Assembly (NCBI GenBank): GCA_963730065.1
Contig: CAVSQL010000014.1
Location: 620,001 to 684,000, forward strand
Reading direction: 5' to 3'
Length of the DNA stretch: 64,000 nucleotides
From: UBA9676 sp963730065
Lineage (GTDB): Bacteria; Actinomycetota; Actinomycetes; Streptosporangiales; Streptosporangiaceae
A program made the translations under genes and the position numbers. The notes beneath the pieces were generated by a model. That model saw nothing but the letters and a program-made list of their open reading frames with translations. It ran no database searches and was not told where the DNA came from. Every line of letters begins with the position of its first letter. Position 1 is the first letter of the stretch. This document shows positions 24,744 through 32,209 of this stretch, in pieces.

Positions 24744-25667
24744 ATGCCCATGTACATCCCCAGCCCGACGGTCAACGGGTTCCACATCGGCCCGGCGTTC
24801 ATCCATGTCTACGGGCTGATGTACGTCGTCGGGATCACGCTGGCGATCCTGATCACGCAGCGGCGGTGGAAGGCGGCCGGGGGCGACCCCGGGCTGGTCG
24901 GCGACGTCGCCCTCTGGGCGGTCCCGGCCGGGATCATCGGTGGCCGCATCTACTTCGACCTGACCACCCCGAAATACATCCCGCACCACTGGTACGGCGT
25001 GTTCGCCGTCTGGGACGGCGGCCTGGGCATCTGGGGGGGCATCGCGCTGGGCGCCCTGGTCGGGGTGTGGCGGGTGCGCAGGCACGGCGCGAACGTGGGC
25101 CTGTTCATGGACGCGGTCGCCCCCGCCCTGCTGGTGGCCCAGGCGGTCGGCCGCATCGGCAACTACTTCAACAAGGAACTGTTCGGCGGGCCGACCACGC
25201 TGCCCTGGGGGCTGGAGATCCCGCTCGCGTACCGCCCGCCCGGGTACGCGGCCTCTCGCACGTTCCACCCGACCTTCCTCTACGAGCTGATCTTCGACCT
25301 CGCGCTGGCGGCCTTGCTCGTGTGGCTCGGCCACCACCGCTCGGTCAAGCCGCCGGGCCTGTTCGCGCTGTACGTCACCGGGTACTCGGCGTTCCGGATC
25401 TTCGAGGAGTCGCTGCGGGTCGACCCGTCCGAGCACTTCCTCGGGCTGCGGTTCAACATGTACGTCGCGACGATCCTCACCATCGCCGGCGCCGTGTGGT
25501 TCTGGCACACGCAGCGGCGCACGCCAGCTCCGGCCGGCCCGGCCGGGGAACCGCGGGCCGGTGAGGCCGCCAGCACCGGCGAGCCTCAGGCCGCGCCGGA
25601 TGTGGCCGCGCAGGTCGGCACCGATACGGCGGAGCCAGCCCCGGGCGCGGCCGGTGACGGGAACTGA
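24744..25667 (+). CDS. lgt: prolipoprotein diacylglyceryl transferase
   Basis: 307 aa integral membrane enzyme that moves diacylglycerol from phosphatidylglycerol to the lipobox Cys of preprolipoproteins, the first step of lipoprotein maturation. Seven membrane segments; the Lgt signature GRIGNYFNKELFGGPT is intact, with IPHHWYGVFAVWDGGLGIWGG ahead of it and HPTFLYE after. The C-terminal 50 residues are a cytoplasmic Ala/Pro/Glu-rich tail, as usual in actinomycetes. TACGCT (24732-24737) lies six bases before the ATG, so the transcript is probably leaderless. Lipoproteins encoded at 8.4, 8.9 and 10.3 kb are expected clients. It stands alone rather than beside trp genes. Confidence 0.96.
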   Translation: MPMYIPSPTVNGFHIGPAFIHVYGLMYVVGITLAILITQRRWKAAGGDPGLVGDVALWAVPAGIIGGRIYFDLTTPKYIPHHWYGVFAVWDGGLGIWGGIALGALVGVWRVRRHGANVGLFMDAVAPALLVAQAVGRIGNYFNKELFGGPTTLPWGLEIPLAYRPPGYAASRTFHPTFLYELIFDLALAALLVWLGHHRSVKPPGLFALYVTGYSAFRIFEESLRVDPSEHFLGLRFNMYVATILTIAGAVWFWHTQRRTPAPAGPAGEPRAGEAASTGEPQAAPDVAAQVGTDTAEPAPGAAGDGN

Positions 25668-25723
25668 GCCTCCTGGACCGGCAGCATGACGGCGACGCTG
25701 GATAAGCGCGACGCGCTGTTCCC

Positions 25724-26155
25724 CTAGTCCCACAGGATGGCCCCGCAGGCGCCGCAGGTGCCGGTGTCGTAGTCCCGGGCGTTGGCCGGGTGCGGGCACT
25801 CAGCCTGGGCGGAGCGCTCCGGCGCGTCCTGGGGCTCAACGGCCGGGCTCGGTGGGCTGCCCGTGGCCGCCGCCGGGGCAGCGGCAGCCGCGGGCACAGG
25901 CACGGGCTGCTGACTGGGTGCGGGCGGCGGGGTGGCGAGCCGCGCCGAGGCGCGGGCCCGGTCAGCGTCCGGCGCACGGGCGTCGCCCACGTAGAACCGC
26001 AGCGCCGACCGGATGATCTCCCGGCACCACTCGGAACGGGTCCACCCGGCGAACTCGGGCCGGGTCAGCACCTCGTCGATCCCGGCGGCGTCAGCCTCGG
26101 AGACCTTGACCCCGATGGTGACGTGCCGTGAGTCCTGGCCCTTGCGGCGTGCCAT
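25724..26155 (-). CDS. ribbon-helix-helix-like protein with C-terminal zinc-ribbon
   Basis: 143 aa. Residues 1-50 look like a ribbon-helix-helix DNA-binding unit: a basic strand (DSRHVTIGVKVSEADA) then helices containing WTRSEWCREIIRSALRFYV. An Ala/Pro linker follows. The C-terminus carries CPHPANARDYDTGTCGACG, spacing compatible with a one-zinc ribbon (C, H, C, C). I do not know a characterised homologue. The ATG at 26155 is preferred because the sequence just upstream reads ACGGGG; longer reading would overlap the MFS gene on the other strand. It is divergent from that MFS gene, suggesting it may control it. Confidence 0.65.
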   Translation of the reverse strand: MARRKGQDSRHVTIGVKVSEADAAGIDEVLTRPEFAGWTRSEWCREIIRSALRFYVGDARAPDADRARASARLATPPPAPSQQPVPVPAAAAAPAAATGSPPSPAVEPQDAPERSAQAECPHPANARDYDTGTCGACGAILWD

Positions 26156-26257
26156 GCGTACCCCGTACCCGGAATCGGGCCGAGGCTCTCCTCGGTGCCG
26201 GCCTTCATGATCGGCGAAGGGTCGCAGCCAGTGCAGCGCGCCGAGACCGGATCTCAT

Positions 26258-26275
26258 TATCTGGACAGATATGAT
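26258..26275 (+). promoter_or_regulatory. palindrome overlapping the -10 box of the MFS gene
   Basis: TATCTG-GA-CAGATA (26258-26271) is a perfect six-base dyad. It overlaps TATGAT (26270-26275), which lies seven bases before the ATG at 26283 and fits a leaderless -10 box. A protein bound here would block transcription. The adjacent RHH protein is a candidate ligand. Confidence 0.5.
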
Positions 26276-26282
26276 TCGGAAT

Positions 26283-27719
26283 ATGAGCGTAATCGGTGAC
26301 GGCGACCCGGCCGGTGGGTCCGGCGCACAGCGCTGGGTGGTCCTGGCCGCCGGCACCGTCGCGGTGACCGCCGGCTCGACCTTCCAGTACGGCCTGGCCT
26401 ACCTGATCCCGGCCCTGCGCGCGGCTGGTCTCTCGCTCGCCCAGGCCGGGGTGATCGTCGCCTGCCCCACCGCCGGGCTCATGCTCACCCTGGTCGCCTG
26501 GGGGGCGGCCGCGGACCGCTGGGGTGAGCGGCGGATCCTGGCCACCGGGCTGGGCATTGCGGGCCTGGTGCTGCTGGCGGCCACCCGGGCCCGGGGGATG
26601 GCCGCGCTCGGGGCCTGCCTGGTGGCGGCCGGGGCGGCCGGGGGAGCGGTCTACGCGGCCAGCGGGCGGCTCATCCTGGGCTGGTTCGCGGCCCGCGAGC
26701 GCGGGCTGGCGATGGGCATCCGGCAGGCCTCGCAACCGCTCGGGGTGGCGGTCGCCGCGCTCGCCCTGCCGTCGCTGGCGGCCCGTGGGCTGGCCGTCGC
26801 CCTGGCCTTCCTGGGCGGCTTCTGCCTGGTGGCGGCGGTGCTGGTGGTGGCGGTCGTGCGGGACCCGGCCCGGGCCCCGGAGCAGGCGCAGGTGCGGCGG
26901 GGCTCGCCCTACCGGACCGGGGTGCTGTGGCGGATCCACGCCGCGAGCGCACTGCTGGTCGTGCCGCAGTTCACCGTCTCCACCTTCGCGCTGGTCTTCC
27001 TGGTGGACGCCCGGGGCTGGCGCGCGCCCGCCGCCGGGTTGCTGCTGGCGGTCACGGCGGCCGGAGGGGCCGCGTCCCGGCTGGGGGCCGGGCACTGGTC
27101 GGACCGGCTGGGCAGCCGGCTGCGGCCGATGCGGGTCCTCGCCCTGGCCACCACCGCCGTCGTGCTGGCCCTGGCCCTGGCCGCGGCCTGGGCCCCGGCG
27201 CTGGTGGTGCCCATCCTGCTCGCCGCCGCGGTGCTGGTGGTGAGCACGAACGGGCTCGCCTACACCGCCGTCGCCGAGTACGCCGGGCCCGCCTGGGCCG
27301 GCCGCGCCCTCGGCATCCACAACACCGGGCAGAACGCGCTCGCCGCGCTCACCCCGCCGATCGTCGCCGTCCTCATCGGGGCGGCGGGGTACCCGGCGGC
27401 CTTCGCCGTCGCTGGCGCCCTCCCGCTGGCCGCCGCCGCGCTGCTGCCGCTGGCCGCTGAGCGCCGGGCGGCGCCGCCGGCTGAGGCGGCTCAGGGGCCC
27501 TCGCGAGCAGCGCCGCCGGGCCCGGCCCCGGCAGCCGGCCGGCCACCAGCGCCCAGAAGTCAGGCCCAGGGACGGCCTCCGCCCGCACCCGGGAGCCGCC
27601 GCGCCATGCGGCGTCGAACGCCAGCCGCCACGAATGCAGCAGCGCCCGGGGGGCGCCGGGCGCGGCGAAGAGCGGATCGCCCTCCACCGGGTGACCGATC
27701 CAGGCCAGATGAACCCTGA
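26283..27719 (+). CDS. major facilitator superfamily transporter
   Basis: 478 aa as read; 12 membrane helices within the first 390 residues. The MFS loop-2/3 motif appears as GAAADRWGERRI and a repeat of it as GHWSDRLGSRLRP, so it is a secondary transporter, substrate unknown. The start at 26283 is preferred because TATGAT precedes it by seven bases; an ATG at 26271 is in frame. From about residue 395 the reading frame continues 75 residues of Pro/Arg/Ala-rich sequence that is simply antisense to the pseudouridine synthase gene. The natural end is probably near 27460, where stops occur in another frame, so a 3' indel is possible. Confidence 0.8.
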   Translation: MSVIGDGDPAGGSGAQRWVVLAAGTVAVTAGSTFQYGLAYLIPALRAAGLSLAQAGVIVACPTAGLMLTLVAWGAAADRWGERRILATGLGIAGLVLLAATRARGMAALGACLVAAGAAGGAVYAASGRLILGWFAARERGLAMGIRQASQPLGVAVAALALPSLAARGLAVALAFLGGFCLVAAVLVVAVVRDPARAPEQAQVRRGSPYRTGVLWRIHAASALLVVPQFTVSTFALVFLVDARGWRAPAAGLLLAVTAAGGAASRLGAGHWSDRLGSRLRPMRVLALATTAVVLALALAAAWAPALVVPILLAAAVLVVSTNGLAYTAVAEYAGPAWAGRALGIHNTGQNALAALTPPIVAVLIGAAGYPAAFAVAGALPLAAAALLPLAAERRAAPPAEAAQGPSRAAPPGPAPAAGRPPAPRSQAQGRPPPAPGSRRAMRRRTPAATNAAAPGGRRARRRADRPPPGDRSRPDEP

Positions 27720-28266
27720 TCTGGTGGGTCCGGCCGGTGACCGGCCGGACGGCGAGCAGGGCGTGCCGCTCGTCCTGCCACACGGTGGCGAAGGTGGTCA
27801 CCGACGGGTAGGTCCGCACCTGCCCGAAGACCTCGGACTCCGGCACCGACCACGTGCCGTGGGCGCGGTCGGCGACGATGCTGGCCCGCGGCGCGGCGAC
27901 CCGGGCGCGGCCCTTGCGGCCCACGCTCAGCGGCAGGTCGATGACGCCGCGGTCCGGCAGGCCACCGGGCCCGGTGATGGCCAGGTAGGCCTTGCCCACC
28001 GTGCGCCCGGCGAACTGGCGGGTCAGCGGGCCGTGCCAGCGCACTTCCTTCGCGAGCAGGATGGCGCCGGATGTCACCTTGTCGATCCGGTGCACGGGGA
28101 ACAGCTCCTCGCCCGCGGCGGCGGCCATCCGGACCAGGTCGGTGTCGTGCCGCTCACCCATGACCGACAGGCCGGCCTTGTTCAGCGCCAGCACGGCCTC
28201 GTCCTCCAGGACCACGCCGCGGTCCCGGACGTCCGCCCATTCGCCCACCCTCGGAATGTAGGGCAT
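27373..28266 (-). CDS. RluA-family pseudouridine synthase
   Basis: 297 aa. The catalytic Asp motif is HRIDKVTSG (HRLD in most members), followed by LTRQFAGRTVGKAYLAI and the conserved RPVTGRTHQIRVHLAWIGHPVEGD. It converts uridine to pseudouridine in rRNA or tRNA; no S4 domain is present, which with the length suggests the RluA/RluC-like or YlyB-like subgroup without S4. The ATG at 28266 is chosen because longer reading would cross the P450 promoter. The last approximately 35 residues are Arg/Pro-rich and antisense to the MFS gene, so the true C-terminus may be shorter. Confidence 0.85.
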   Translation of the reverse strand: MPYIPRVGEWADVRDRGVVLEDEAVLALNKAGLSVMGERHDTDLVRMAAAAGEELFPVHRIDKVTSGAILLAKEVRWHGPLTRQFAGRTVGKAYLAITGPGGLPDRGVIDLPLSVGRKGRARVAAPRASIVADRAHGTWSVPESEVFGQVRTYPSVTTFATVWQDERHALLAVRPVTGRTHQIRVHLAWIGHPVEGDPLFAAPGAPRALLHSWRLAFDAAWRGGSRVRAEAVPGPDFWALVAGRLPGPGPAALLARAPEPPQPAAPPGAQRPAAAARRRPAGGRQRRRRPPGTPPPR

Positions 28267-28333
28267 CTTCCCGCCGGGCACCGGCCCGGGCAGAATCGGC
28301 AGTGCGGGGACCGCAGCGGGAAGGGGGAGGGCC

Positions 28334-29548
28334 GTGCTGGACACCACGCCCGGGGAAGCGGGCCACGGCGGGGCGCCGGTGTGCGCGCTGGACCCGTTCG
28401 CCGACAGCTTCCTGCGCGACCCCTTCGCCTTCCACACCGAGCTGCGGGAAACGGGCCCGGTGGTGTGGCTGGAGCACTACGGCATCTGGGCCATGGCCCG
28501 TTACGCTGAGGTGCACGACGCGCTGCGGGACTGGGAGACCTACTCCTCCGCGGCCGGGGTCGGCCTGAGCGACTTCCGCAAGGAGAAGCCGTGGCGGCCG
28601 CCGAGCCTGCTGCTGGAGGCGGACCCGCCGGAACACTCGCGGGCACGCAAGGCGGTCGCCCGCGCGCTGTCCCCGCGCACCATCGCAGCTCTCCACGACG
28701 AGTTCGCCCGCGAGGCGGACATACTGGTCACCGAGCTCCTCGCCCGGGGCACCGTCGACGGCGTCACCGACATCGCCGAGGCCTACCCGCTGCGGGTGTT
28801 CCCGCGCGCGGTCGGCATCACGCAGGACTGCGGCGACCAGCTGCTCGCCTACGGGAACATGGCGTTCAACGCGTTCGGCCCGCACAACCAGCTGCAGGCC
28901 GACTCGATGGCGCAGGTCCAGGGGGTGGCCGCGTGGATCGCCGCGCACTGCACGCGGGACGCGCTCACCCCGGGCGGGCTGGGCGACCGCATCTACGCCA
29001 GTGCCGACGAGGGGGCGGTCTCCGAGGAGGAGGCCGCGCTGCTGGTCCGCTCGCTGCTCACCGCCGGGGTCAACACCACGGTCATCGGCCTGGGCTGCGC
29101 GCTGGACTGCCTGGCGCGCGACGGCGCGCAGTGGCGGCGGCTGCGCGAGAACCCGTCGCTGGCGGGCTCGGCGTTCGAGGAGACGCTGCGTTACGCCTCG
29201 CCGGTGCAGACCTTCTTCCGCACCACCACCCGCGACGTGGAGGTCGCCGGGGTGCGGATCGGCGCGGGGGAGAAGGTGCTGCTGTTCCTCGCCGCCGCCA
29301 ACCGGGACCCCCGCCGCTGGCCCGACCCTGAGCGGTTCGACATTACCCGCCGCGCCATCGGGCACGTCGCCTTCGGCTACGGTATCCACGCCTGTGCCGG
29401 CGCGGCGTTCGCGCGGCTGGAGGGCGAGGTCCTGCTGCGGGCCCTGGCCGGCCAGGTGGAGTCCCTGACGCTGGCGGGCGAGCCGCGGCGCCGCCTCAAC
29501 AACACCCTCAGCGGCTTCGCCTCCCTGCCGCTGGCACTCCGCGGGTGA
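28334..29548 (+). CDS. cytochrome P450 (CYP199-like)
   Basis: 404 aa bacterial P450. I-helix oxygen-activation motif LTAGVNTT, K-helix ExxR as EETLR, and heme loop FGYGIHACAG with Cys354 as the iron ligand. Overall wording (DPFAFHTELRETGPVVWLEHYGIWAMARY near the N-terminus, QTFFRTTTRDVEVAGVRIGAGEKVLL) resembles the CYP199 group, which O-demethylates 4-methoxybenzoate and similar aromatic acids; that assignment is an inference. No ferredoxin or reductase gene is adjacent. GTG start with a strong purine run AAGGGGGAGG directly upstream. It ends 16 bases before the convergent KamA gene. Confidence 0.9.
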   Translation: MLDTTPGEAGHGGAPVCALDPFADSFLRDPFAFHTELRETGPVVWLEHYGIWAMARYAEVHDALRDWETYSSAAGVGLSDFRKEKPWRPPSLLLEADPPEHSRARKAVARALSPRTIAALHDEFAREADILVTELLARGTVDGVTDIAEAYPLRVFPRAVGITQDCGDQLLAYGNMAFNAFGPHNQLQADSMAQVQGVAAWIAAHCTRDALTPGGLGDRIYASADEGAVSEEEAALLVRSLLTAGVNTTVIGLGCALDCLARDGAQWRRLRENPSLAGSAFEETLRYASPVQTFFRTTTRDVEVAGVRIGAGEKVLLFLAAANRDPRRWPDPERFDITRRAIGHVAFGYGIHACAGAAFARLEGEVLLRALAGQVESLTLAGEPRRRLNNTLSGFASLPLALRG

Positions 29549-29564
29549 CCGGCGGCCCGCCGCC

Positions 29565-30947
29565 TCAGTGCACCAGGGTCAGCCCGGCTGAGCGGTCCCG
29601 GTCACGGTCCCGCCACCACTGCTGGCCGCGGGAGGGCAGCAGGTAGATCGGGTCGTAGTAGGGGTACTCGCGGCTGAGCGCGAGCTCGTCGCCGGCCTCG
29701 ATCCCGGTCCGGTAGTTCTTGGTCCAGTAGGAGATGCCCAGGTCGGTGTCGTACCGGGAAACCTGGTGCACCCAGCGCTTCCCGACGTAGGGCACGTCAC
29801 ACACGATCCGCGGGGTGGCGAACCCGGGCAGGTAGCCCATGATCGCGTGCTGCAGGCGCTGCGCCTCGGCGAGCGAGAGCCGCCAGTGCTCGCTGCCCGG
29901 GATCATGTCGCACATGTAGAGGTAGTACGGCATGATCTTCGCCTCGTCGAGCAGCGCGAAGCTGAGGTCGAGCAGCGCCTCCGGGCTGTCGTTCACGCCC
30001 CGCAGCAGCACCCCCTGGTTGCGGACGTCGCGGATGCCGGTGTCGAGCATGGCCTGGGCCGCCCGGGCCACCAGCGGGGTCACCGACTGGGCCGCGTTCA
30101 CATGGGTGTGGATGGCGATGCTCACGCCGCGCTCATGGGCGCGGGTGCCGAGCCGCTCCATGCCGGCCCGCACCTCGTCGCCGAGCCAGTGCTGGGGCAT
30201 CCCCATCAGCGCCTTGGTGGCGAGCCGGATGTCGCGGATGCTGCCCACGCCGAGCAGATCGGTGACGAAGGCTTCCAGCCGCGGCCAGGGCAGGTTGGCC
30301 ACGTCCCCACCCGAGACCACCACGTCCCGCACACCGGGCGTCGCCTTCAGGTAGGCGATCATGGCGGCCAGCCGGTCGTCCCGGCCCTGGCCGAACTTGT
30401 GCTTGCCGATGGTGGGGGTCGGGTTGCCAACCAGGTCCATCCGGGTGCAGTGGCCGCAGTACTGCGGGCAGGTGGGCAGGAGCTCGGCGAGCACCTTGGT
30501 CGGGTAGCGGTGGGTCAGGCCCTCGACCGCCCACATCTCGGCCTCGTGGAGCGAGTCCCGGGTGGCGTAGGGGTGGGACGGCCAGTCGGCGCGCCGGTCG
30601 CTGAAGACCGGGATCATGTACCGGCGGACCGGGTCGGCGTAGAACGCCTCGGTGAACCCGGGCTCGCCGGGGCCGGCCGTGGGGACCATGGTGTTGAGCA
30701 TCTGCGGCGGCACCAGCATCGACATGGTGGCCCGCTCACGCTGATCCCGCTCCAGATCGGCGCAGAACGCCTCGGACAGGCCGTGGCCGGCCACCTGGCG
30801 CAGCTGCCGGATGTTCTTCACGCAGTGCGCCCGCTGCCACTGCGCCGACTCCCACTGCGCCACGGTCACGTCGGCCCAGCCGGGGAAGCGCCGCCAGTCC
30901 GGCTCGATGAGTTCGGAGCGCTGGTAGGCGTACGGCTGGTCGATCAC
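29565..30947 (-). CDS. kamA: lysine 2,3-aminomutase (radical SAM, PLP)
   Basis: 460 aa. The radical-SAM cluster motif C160-x3-C164-x2-C167 (CPQYCGHC) is intact. Typical KamA context follows: VVVSGGDVANLPW, QGVLLRGVNDSPEALLDLSF, and the PYYLYMCDMIPG segment close to the PLP/substrate region. The enzyme interconverts L-lysine and 3,6-diaminohexanoate (beta-lysine), using an oxygen-sensitive [4Fe-4S] centre. GTG at 30947 with an AGGTG ahead gives a length close to other KamA proteins. It is divergently transcribed from kdd-kamD-kamE-kal, which carry out the next steps of lysine fermentation. Confidence 0.9.
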   Translation of the reverse strand: MIDQPYAYQRSELIEPDWRRFPGWADVTVAQWESAQWQRAHCVKNIRQLRQVAGHGLSEAFCADLERDQRERATMSMLVPPQMLNTMVPTAGPGEPGFTEAFYADPVRRYMIPVFSDRRADWPSHPYATRDSLHEAEMWAVEGLTHRYPTKVLAELLPTCPQYCGHCTRMDLVGNPTPTIGKHKFGQGRDDRLAAMIAYLKATPGVRDVVVSGGDVANLPWPRLEAFVTDLLGVGSIRDIRLATKALMGMPQHWLGDEVRAGMERLGTRAHERGVSIAIHTHVNAAQSVTPLVARAAQAMLDTGIRDVRNQGVLLRGVNDSPEALLDLSFALLDEAKIMPYYLYMCDMIPGSEHWRLSLAEAQRLQHAIMGYLPGFATPRIVCDVPYVGKRWVHQVSRYDTDLGISYWTKNYRTGIEAGDELALSREYPYYDPIYLLPSRGQQWWRDRDRDRSAGLTLVH

Positions 30948-31096
30948 GGTGGCACCTGTCCCTGTCACTGTCGGCTGTATCCGAAGGATAGCCGGATATA
31001 TTACCATTACACGAGAGAAGCTTCTGTGACAGTGCCAACTCACAGGAAGATTTACCAAACGAACTGGCATCGCTGGATGCCGGGAAGGTCAGGGAC
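30948..31096. promoter_or_regulatory. divergent AT-rich control region between kamA and kdd
   Basis: This gap is markedly less GC-rich than its neighbours. It holds TAATAT on the minus strand (30998-31003) as a likely kamA -10 box, a GGCTgtATCC-gaa-GGATAGCC dyad near 30973-30993, and a CACTGTC/GACAGTG pair flanking the region. It probably binds one regulator that controls both sides. Confidence 0.45.
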
Positions 31097-32209
31097 GTGA
31101 CCGGATCGGGACCTGGATCGCCGCTGGGCCTGCACCGGGTGCTGGCGCCCGCGGGCGTGCTCCCGCAGGCGGCCTGGCAGCTGGACCCGCGCCCAGCCCT
31201 CTGGCCGGACGAGGTCCGGGTGGCGGTGGAGCGCCTCAACCTCGACGCCGCCTCGTTCCGCCAGCTGCGCGAGGCCACCGGCGGTGCCGCCGCGGACATG
31301 CGGGCGGAGGTCGGCCGGATCGTGGCCGAGCGCGGCAAGATGCAGAACCCGGTGACCGGGTCCGGCGGCATGCTCACCGGCGTGGTGGCGGAGGTGGGCC
31401 CGTCCTCGCCGCTCGGCCTCGCACCGGGGGACCGGATCGCCACCCTGGTCTCGCTCAGCCTTACGCCGCTGGTGATCACCGACGGCCTGGCCGGGTGGGA
31501 CGGCCGGTCGGAGCAGGTGCCCTGCCAGGGCCACGCGATCCTGTTCGGCCGGTCGATCGCCACCGTGCTCCCCGCCGACCTGCCCGGCCCGCTGGCGCTC
31601 GCGGTGCTGGATGTCGCCGGCGCCCCCGCCCTCACCGTCCGGGTGGTCGCCCGAGCCGCCGCCGAGGCCCGCCCGGCCGGGCCCGGCGCGCCGGGCGGGC
31701 CGGTGGTGGCGGTCATCGGCGCGGGCGGCAAGAGCGGCAGCCTGTCCGCGGCCGCGGCCCGCGGGGCCGGCGCGGGCCGGGTCATCGGCGTGGTGCCGGG
31801 CGAGGCCGAGGCCGCCGCGCTGCGTGCCTCCGGGCTCGCCGACGAGGTGGTGATCGCGGACGCGCGTGACCCGGTGGCGCTCGCCGCCGCGGTCCACGGC
31901 GCCGGCGGCCCGGCCGCGGTGACCGTGGTCTGCGTGGACGTGCCCGGCTGCGAGGGCGGGGCGGTGCTGGCCACCGCCGGCGGCGGCACGGTGGTCTTCT
32001 TCTCGATGGCGACCTCGTTCACGGCCGCCGCGCTCGGCGCGGAGGGAGTCGCCGCCGATGTCACCATGCTGATCGGCAACGGGTATGTACCCGGGCATGC
32101 GCAGCTGGCGCTGGACCTGGTCCGCCGCGAGCCGGGGGTGCGGGGCATCTTTGAGGCACGGGTAAGTGAGGAGACCCGGGGCAATCGGCCCGGGCTGGAG
32201 GAGAAGTGA
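31097..32209 (+). CDS. kdd: L-erythro-3,5-diaminohexanoate dehydrogenase
   Basis: 370 aa. A Rossmann nucleotide-binding site is seen as VVAVIGAGGKSGSLSAAAARGAGAG (about 207-231), and an N-terminal domain includes NLDAASFRQLRE and MQNPVTGSGGML, both strongly reminiscent of Kdd of lysine-fermenting bacteria. It oxidatively deaminates 3,5-diaminohexanoate to 5-amino-3-oxohexanoate with NAD(P)+. The GTG start has AAGGTCAGGG upstream. The stop overlaps the kamD start (GTGA), so the genes are translationally coupled. The function is supported by both sequence and context. Confidence 0.88.
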   Translation: MTGSGPGSPLGLHRVLAPAGVLPQAAWQLDPRPALWPDEVRVAVERLNLDAASFRQLREATGGAAADMRAEVGRIVAERGKMQNPVTGSGGMLTGVVAEVGPSSPLGLAPGDRIATLVSLSLTPLVITDGLAGWDGRSEQVPCQGHAILFGRSIATVLPADLPGPLALAVLDVAGAPALTVRVVARAAAEARPAGPGAPGGPVVAVIGAGGKSGSLSAAAARGAGAGRVIGVVPGEAEAAALRASGLADEVVIADARDPVALAAAVHGAGGPAAVTVVCVDVPGCEGGAVLATAGGGTVVFFSMATSFTAAALGAEGVAADVTMLIGNGYVPGHAQLALDLVRREPGVRGIFEARVSEETRGNRPGLEEK

